Shown piece after piece: positions 57,831 to 64,000 of a DNA stretch of 64,000 nucleotides (position 1 is the first letter of the stretch; the number at the start of each line of letters is the position of its first letter). The notes beneath the pieces were generated by a model. That model worked only from the letters and a program-made list of their open reading frames with translations, was not told the origin of the DNA and ran no database searches. Position numbers and translations under genes: made by a program. The stretch spans positions 7,633,001 through 7,697,000 of the forward strand of contig NC_035170.2 in assembly GCF_001659605.2 (NCBI RefSeq), written 5' to 3'. The DNA is from Manihot esculenta (lineage: Eukaryota > Streptophyta > Magnoliopsida > Malpighiales > Euphorbiaceae).

Positions 57831-58627
57831 ATGGAAAAGTCATCTGAAATCCAATCCATCTCACCTAAAGAACCTATCAACAAAGACAAATATGGTGATC
57901 ATTCACCTACAATCTCTGAACTGAAACCTTCTGATGCTCCTGACGCACCTCTTCCTTGAAGAAGATTCTCAAAACTAATTGCTCGAAAATCAGTTCAACC
58001 GATTTTTCCAAAACCTAAAACCAGCAGTTCTTCATCTGAATCTGATAGGGAGCCAGTTCAAATTTTTAAAGAGCAATCTGAAAGTGAGAAGTCATCTAAT
58101 TCATCTGACAGCTCCTCTTCCAGTTTTTGAAGGAGAATCCCCAAAAGCTCCACTTAGAAGAAGTGAATGCCATGGTTTAAGAACGAAGATTGCCAAACTG
58201 GATGAGCCAGAAAGCAAAGAAAAACTAATGAACTTCTAAAAACTCTTCTCTGTTTTCATTGCTAATTTTGAAACAATTTCTTTTTATGTTTTTGAATGAT
58301 ATTTTTGAACCACTTTTTGGGACTCCTATTTCCTTTTTTGCTGATAACAAAAAGGGGGAGAAAGCATGGTCATATCTGTTAATGCTTATCATGTTTTATT
58401 AATAGTTGTTTTGATATATCTTAATATGCTTGCTATATCTTAGTATGCTTGCATGATAACTATTCTGTTGATCTGATAAATGTATATATCTTGTGCATAT
58501 GTTGAGGGGAACTCTGATAATTGCCTTGTTAATTGTGATTCATCATAGTACATACTTGTTTTATACTTTTCTATCATTTTCTGCTGAAAATCGTTAAGTT
58601 TTGTTATCATAAAAAAGGGGAAATTAT
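57831..58627 (+). pseudogene. SIRE-like copia element, last open frame and polypurine tracts
   Basis: An ATG at 57831 starts a serine-, proline- and lysine-rich frame (MEKSSEIQSISPKEPINKD) broken by stops near 57957 and 58127 and ending at 58239. It is followed by CTGATAACAAAAAGGGGGAG at 58341-58360 and, just before the LTR, AAAAAAGGGGAAATTA. Low-complexity frames followed by two purine tracts are typical of the 3' part of SIRE/Maximus copia elements. Everything upstream is missing. Confidence 0.6.
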
Positions 58628-59800
58628 TGACCCCATAAGTCTTAGAAGAACTTAATTTTGATGATACTAAAACTTAATGAATTATGTTTATCTAACCATC
58701 TTTAATATTGAAAGTGAAATATCTAGAAAATATTGAAGACACAAAGAAAGACTACACACCAAAAAGAGTGAAGACTCTTATGGTAACCTAAGATGAATAA
58801 AAAAAAGGAAAAGTATAGAAAGGTATCTCTAGGATCTATTATAAATGAGTGAGTGAATTGATATACCAATGTTTGAATCTATTCATCTCATTCTGTTTCT
58901 TGAAAAGCAAAGAAAATATTTTAAGTTATTTTTTTAAACTGTTCTGAAATGCAAAAATTAGACATATAATTTTAGAAACAGTTTAAATTTAGATATTTAA
59001 TTTCTGTATGTGTTTCTTTTTAGTTAACTACTTTCAGACTGCGAAAGTAATTGATTTCAGTCTGCATGATTTTTAAACGGTTTAACGGCTAATTTTTCAA
59101 ACTTATTACCGTTAAACTATCTCTACAGTTAAGAAAGAAAAGATTTTCAGACATCTATTTAAGAGAATAAAACTCTTCATAAAAAAGAGGATGAAAACAC
59201 ATAATTCTTGAGAGCATTTTGATATTTTTGTAATAAAAACTTTTCATTTTCACATTTGATCTTCATTGGCAAAATTATTCTCTCTCATTTTAATAGCATT
59301 TTTGCTGTATCTGTTAAAAGAAGTTGAGAGTGTCTTTCTTCTAAATCAAAACCTATATAAGTTTGTTCAAGTGTGTGGTCACTTGATAGAGGTCCTAAGC
59401 ACCTATTAAAGGTTAAGTGTAAATCAAACGTGTAAAGATCTACAAGTACTTGAAAAACTTGCTTGCTGAATGAAAAGTTGTTCTCTTGCCTCTTAAAAAG
59501 AAGTTTAGTGGAGTGAAAACTCAAGAAAGAATATTGAGAGAGTGGATGTAGGCTAAGTTTGTGGAATCACTATAAAATCTCTATATTTGATCTTCTCTCT
59601 TATCTCTTTACTTTTAAGCATTTCTTATTAATATGAGATATTTCTTTTAAGTTGTATTTGTTGTTTACTGATATACTTGTTGTTAAGTATATTTTAAAAT
59701 TTTCTAAGAAAACACTTGAAAAGTTTATTTGAATCTATCACCTTTTTACACTCAGAATTAGTAGCCATAATTTTTTGTTAAAAGTTTTGAGTAAAGATTG
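58628..59800 (+). mobile_element. 3' LTR of a SIRE-like copia element (approximate end)
   Basis: Begins TGACCCCATAAGTCTTAGAA just after the purine tract; continues with TTTTGATGATACTAAAACTT, a phrase I associate with SIRE/Maximus LTRs, and near the far end GTGGATGTAGGCTAAGTTTG with CACTATAAAATCTC. The right border could not be placed exactly and no TSD was found. Confidence 0.6.
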
Positions 59801-62296
59801 AAAAATTGACAAATGACCCAGTCATTCTTCCTCTCTTGATCACTTAGATTAGACACTATAGATAATTCATAAGTAGAGCCAAAGAGTGAGCTATATACGT
59901 TATTAATAATATTGATTAAATAGACCATAATTATTCTAATAATTCTATAATAAATGATTCCATTTTTTAATAAGTCTTATAAAGACTAAAAGTTTTGTGC
60001 ACCAGATTCAGATAAATTTTTTGAAATTAATTACAACGGAAAATCCATTAGTCACCAATGATGTATTTAGTTCTTCTATTGTAACTCTGATTGGAGCATT
60101 AGTCACCAATGTTGCTGAAGGAGGTTGTGCAATTGCTGGTTCAAGATAGAGGACATAGGAGAAGAGTAAAGAAAAACGAAATGAGTGAAAAAAAAATGTT
60201 AATGAAAACTATATGGCAACCTTTTAAAATAATAAAAATTTTATATTATTTTTTAACTAATCAAAATAGAGGGCAATTATTAAACTTAAATAAATAAGTA
60301 TAGTTTAGAAATTCTCATTATTTCTCTTATTCTCATTTTTATATATAGTATGCACTATAAATTAAAATAATAATATTATTAAAGAAATGATTTTAAAAAG
60401 GAAATGAATTAATTTATAAAATAAATAAAATAAAATAAAATAAAATAAAATACATATAATTTATATTATATATAAAAAATAAAGGCTATTAAGAAAAATT
60501 AATTCTATACTAACTTTATTCAACAACTCACTTATAGTTAAGAAATTTTTATAATTAGTAATTTTTATTTATAAATCTTAAGAAAACTTAAAAATATATA
60601 TATATAAAATTATAAAGAGTTATCTAATTATAATTTTGGTGTTCTCTAAATTTTATCATTTCGGAAATAAATTCAGTAATAAATGAAAATTGTGCTACAT
60701 TATCTCTCATGACTTTATTTGTGAATTGCTTTTTTTTTTCATATTATTTTCCTCTAGCCATCAATAATTTCAATCGGCCCTTTTTTACATGTATTTAAAA
60801 TAATGTATATTTTATAATTTTATAATAAGATATAAAAATTATAATTTTATATATAAAAAAATCAATATAAAATTAATTCAATCAATTTTATTTTATTATT
60901 TATATATAATAAATCAATTTATAATAATAAAAATTAAATAAAATATAAATAAAAAATAAAATTTTATAACATCATATATTCGGATGATTTAAAGAAGGAA
61001 ACATTCTTGTTAATTTTATAGCAATACACAACTCCTTTTTTCTTGACCCGTAAATATATATAAACTCATTTTTTCTATAGCGATTCATAACCGTTTATGA
61101 TATTTTATCACATGAAATGAATTTCTTGTTATAATTCATCACTCACTTTAAAATATTCAAATCACAAAATAATAATAGCATGAAGAATAGTTGTTATATG
61201 AATATTTATATACAATAATATATAAAAATAAATATTAATATATATCACTGTAAAGTTGATATGATTTTAAAACACGTTATTCTAATATAAAAGTAGGATT
61301 AATTTAATTTATTGATTATAAAGATTACTATTAATAAACTTATCATATTTTATAATTAAATTTAAATAAAATTTAAATTAAATTAAAATATTAAATAATA
61401 ATAAATTTATTTTTTAATCAATTATAATAAAAATAATTGTAAAATTTATCAAATAAAATTTTAATCATAAAAATTTCCTTTTACCATTAATAATATAATT
61501 ATAATTTATGTGTTATTAATTTTTTTAAGTATAATAGATTTTAAATTCAAATGAAGAATAATCTATTTAATTTAAAATTTTTGAACATTAATAAATTTAT
61601 ATATCTTATTATTTTCTTAACTAATTCTTAAAACTAATTTAACAAATCAAAAATATTTATTCATTATAAAAATTAAAAAAATTAAAGATATTTAAATGAA
61701 ATAATTTTTAAATTATTAATTCACTAAAAATTAGTGATTTTATGTACTTCTTATTTTAATTTTTTATTTTATTAATTTTTTAATATTCATTAATGAAATT
61801 TAATTTCTTATTTAATTTATGCTTTTAAAATATGAATTTATTATTTTAATAATCTTCTTAATATTTATCTAATATTTAAACATGTTATTATAATAATTTT
61901 TTTTTAAAAATTAATTTAATAGTATTTAAATTAATTTAATCTTTACTTTAAATTTTTTTAATTAATTCAAAATAATAAAATTATAATCTAATATATATCC
62001 TTATTTAAAAAATTTAATCTTATTATATTTTTATATATCTTATAGTATTTCCTTAACTAATTAAAATTAATTTAAAAATACAATTATAATCTATTTTAAA
62101 AATTAAATTTTAAATAATAAACAAAAAAACTGAACATCAATTTTTCCATTATCTATAAAAATTTGCATTCATATATATAATTGTTTGTGTGCGATCTAAA
62201 CATTTTCATTAAATTTTTCTTCTTTAATTTACTTTTTTTTTTCACAAGAAAATGGAAAAATTAAAAAAAAAATACAAAGAATTTTTTGTTATTTTA
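59801..62296. other. AT-rich intergenic DNA
   Basis: Very AT-rich sequence without recognised genes or element ends. A small frame at 60109-60297 has no features. A TAAAA pentanucleotide run (about 60420-60450) is present. The last 100-200 bases probably hold the 3' UTR of the kinase gene. Confidence 0.5.
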
Positions 62297-64000
62297 CTAG
62301 TAATATTCTACCGAATTATTACTAGCATTTTCTGTGATAATGCTTCGACGAGTCACTGCTCGAGGAACATAAGGTGGTGTTCTGCATCTTAATAATGCCC
62401 AATTAATTCCATTAAAAAATTGATGATGCTTAATTGCAGTTGCTCCCCTCGTAGAGCCCATTCGTCTCATAGGGTCCTTCACCAGAAGTTGTGTGATCAG
62501 ATCCTTTGCCGACGCCGGCACGGCAGGCTCCTTAGGAAATTCTAGGGCTCGAGCTACTATATTAGCTAGGGTTAACTCATGATCAATCCCTTTAAATGGA
62601 GTCACACCATATAACATTTCAAATATGAATATGCCTAGAGTCCACCAGTCCACCGCATTGCCATGCCCCTCACCGGAGATGATCTCCGGTGCCAAGTACT
62701 CGTGAGTTCCGACGAATGACATTGATCGGACGTCTATTGGCTCGGCCACAATCTCCAGGGTCCCGTGCTGACGAGTTTTTCTTTTGCGCCTACGTTTTGG
62801 GTGGAAGCATGATACAGCCGGTACTATGCAATTGGGTATAATGCATGATGACGTGTCGGATTGAGGGGGATCATGAGAGTAGTCATTTGTTGAATCAGTG
62901 GTTCTTTGGTTTTGATCGGAAACGATCTGAGCTGTTGAAGTTGAAGTATCATCTTTTAAGGAGAGATCAAAATCTGTAAGCATAATGTGACCGTCTGATC
63001 TAATGAGAACATTTTCTGGTTTAAGGTCGCGATATATAATTCCCATCATGTGAAGATATTCCAATGCAGCCACAACTTCTGATGCATAAAACCTGAACTC
63101 AATTTAAAAAAATATATATTTATAATAAGAAAATAAAATGAAAAGACTGTAAAGCTTCTTAATTTCTACTATAATTCAATATTTATTTTTATAATTAAAG
63201 ATTAAAAATTATTCAGATTTATTCACTTAAATATATTTATCATATATTATTTTTAAAATAATTTAATAAATAAATTTATATTTAATATATAAAATTTTTA
63301 AATTTGGATAAAATTTATAGAACAATGTTATGAAATTATATCTAGTAATTGTGACACATCATACATTATGATTAGTTTGAACATGCCTTAAATTGTCAGT
63401 TTTTTTTTTTTAAATAAATTATAGAAAATGCCATTTTATAATTATGATCTAGTGCAGCAGAGTCACACCAACAGTTCCATGGACCACCCACAACAATAAT
63501 CAACGTCTTTTGTAGGTATGGTCCCTACATGCAATGAACAGTCCTAAACAAATAGTAAACCCAACCCCACTCATGATTACGCATCGTTTCTCATCCACCC
63601 TTAATTCTTAATTTTTGATTAACCACATGATATATGTGTGTAAAAAAATTAATATTTTATAAATATCAAAGCCAAAATAAATTTATACGTATAATACCGG
63701 ACGGCGGCTTCATCGAAACGTTTGTCGGGTTGGCGTTGCCGGAGAACATGGAGGTCACCGCCGGGGCAAAATTCCGTTAGCAAACATGACCATCTAGGAG
63801 AGTCTAACGTGGCATACAAGGTAGGTAAAAAAGGATGATCCAACATTTCCAATATTTGTCTCTCTATTCTTGCCCTACTATCTTTATTCCTGCTCGCCAT
63901 TTCCTTCTTGTCCATGACCTTAGCAGCGAAAAGGCACCCATTGCCTTCCTTAAGCTCCACAAGGTACACGCTCCCTATGTCACCGCTTCCTAGCCGGTGA
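62297..64000 (-). CDS. AGC VIII protein kinase, UNICORN-like, two exons, N-terminus cut by window
   Basis: Exon 1 runs from the window edge to 63698, exon 2 is 63092-62297; the GT-AG intron of 605 bp (63697-63093) splits the codon after AAVR. Motifs in order: glycine loop [14 protein letters not shown], lysine in [45 protein letters not shown], catalytic YRDLKPEN, then DFD in place of DFG (LTDFDLSL), an insert of about 90 residues including a basic HPKRRRKRK stretch, activation segment [12 protein letters not shown] and [18 protein letters not shown] plus the insert defines plant AGC VIII kinases; VLRQRQ and the short tail fit the AGC2 UNICORN/UCNL group, which regulates planar growth in Arabidopsis integuments. 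The C-terminus ([10 protein letters not shown]) lacks an obvious FxxF PDK1-docking motif. Substrate unknown. Confidence 0.9.

Noticed and set aside
58820..59524. A minus-strand frame within the SIRE-like LTR.
   Set aside because: Falls entirely in LTR sequence and is antisense to the element.

Overview
The window is nuclear DNA of a flowering plant, almost certainly a eudicot. It holds an enhancer-of-polycomb-like gene with plant-style introns, a PLS-class pentatricopeptide-repeat (PPR) gene and an AGC VIII protein kinase, all set in AT-rich DNA packed with LTR retrotransposons, a CACTA transposon and small terminal-inverted-repeat elements. Gene order and composition would fit a woody Euphorbiaceae genome such as cassava or rubber tree, but nothing here proves the genus.

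Layout. 1-4.2 kb: AT-rich intergenic DNA with a decayed Tat-type LTR and a clean 490-bp solo LTR (target-site duplication, TSD, GGTAT). 4.25-8.3 kb: a four-exon, minus-strand enhancer-of-polycomb-like gene. 9.5-11.2 kb: two head-to-tail copies of a TIR-bearing non-autonomous repeat. 11.2-24.1 kb: a Tat-type Ty3 element (LTR, primer binding site, gag pieces) split by a degenerate Tekay-like chromovirus (element A), whose own 5' LTR is split by a reverse solo LTR of the same family. 24.25-25.2 kb: a Copia-like LTR. 25.3-30.8 kb: a deleted CACTA element (TSD AGT) with another Tekay-family solo LTR in its transposase. 31.4-34.15 kb: an old reverse Ty3 element with a 456-bp solo LTR in its integrase. 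34.5-36.2 kb: two more copies of the TIR repeat, inverted. 38.4-49.3 kb: a Ty1/copia reverse-transcriptase remnant split by a young, nearly intact Tekay-like element (element B, 9,852 bp, TSD CCAAT). 49.9-51.4 kb: a degenerate tandem array and a foldback MITE. 54.3-55.9 kb: the PPR gene. 57.8-59.8 kb: the end of a SIRE-like copia element. 62.3 kb to the right edge: the AGC kinase gene, minus strand, cut by the window.

How it works together. Only three host genes are supported and they share no evident pathway: a probable chromatin-complex subunit (EPL), an organellar RNA-processing factor (PPR-E+) and a plant AGC kinase resembling UNICORN. The 42 kb between EPL and PPR is a nest of transposons. 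Exact TSDs allow the insertion order to be read: at least three nested stacks, with Tekay-family insertions always the youngest layer.

The most interesting structures are (i) a stem-loop just upstream of the polypurine tract in three Ty3 elements, whose stem shows compensatory changes between families; (ii) dense GCC-box-like palindromes on either side of the LTR TATA box in the Tekay family; (iii) a 19-bp duplication flanking one solo LTR where 5 bp is normal; and (iv) a 3' LTR breakpoint within a few bases of the point where the sister LTR was hit by another insertion.
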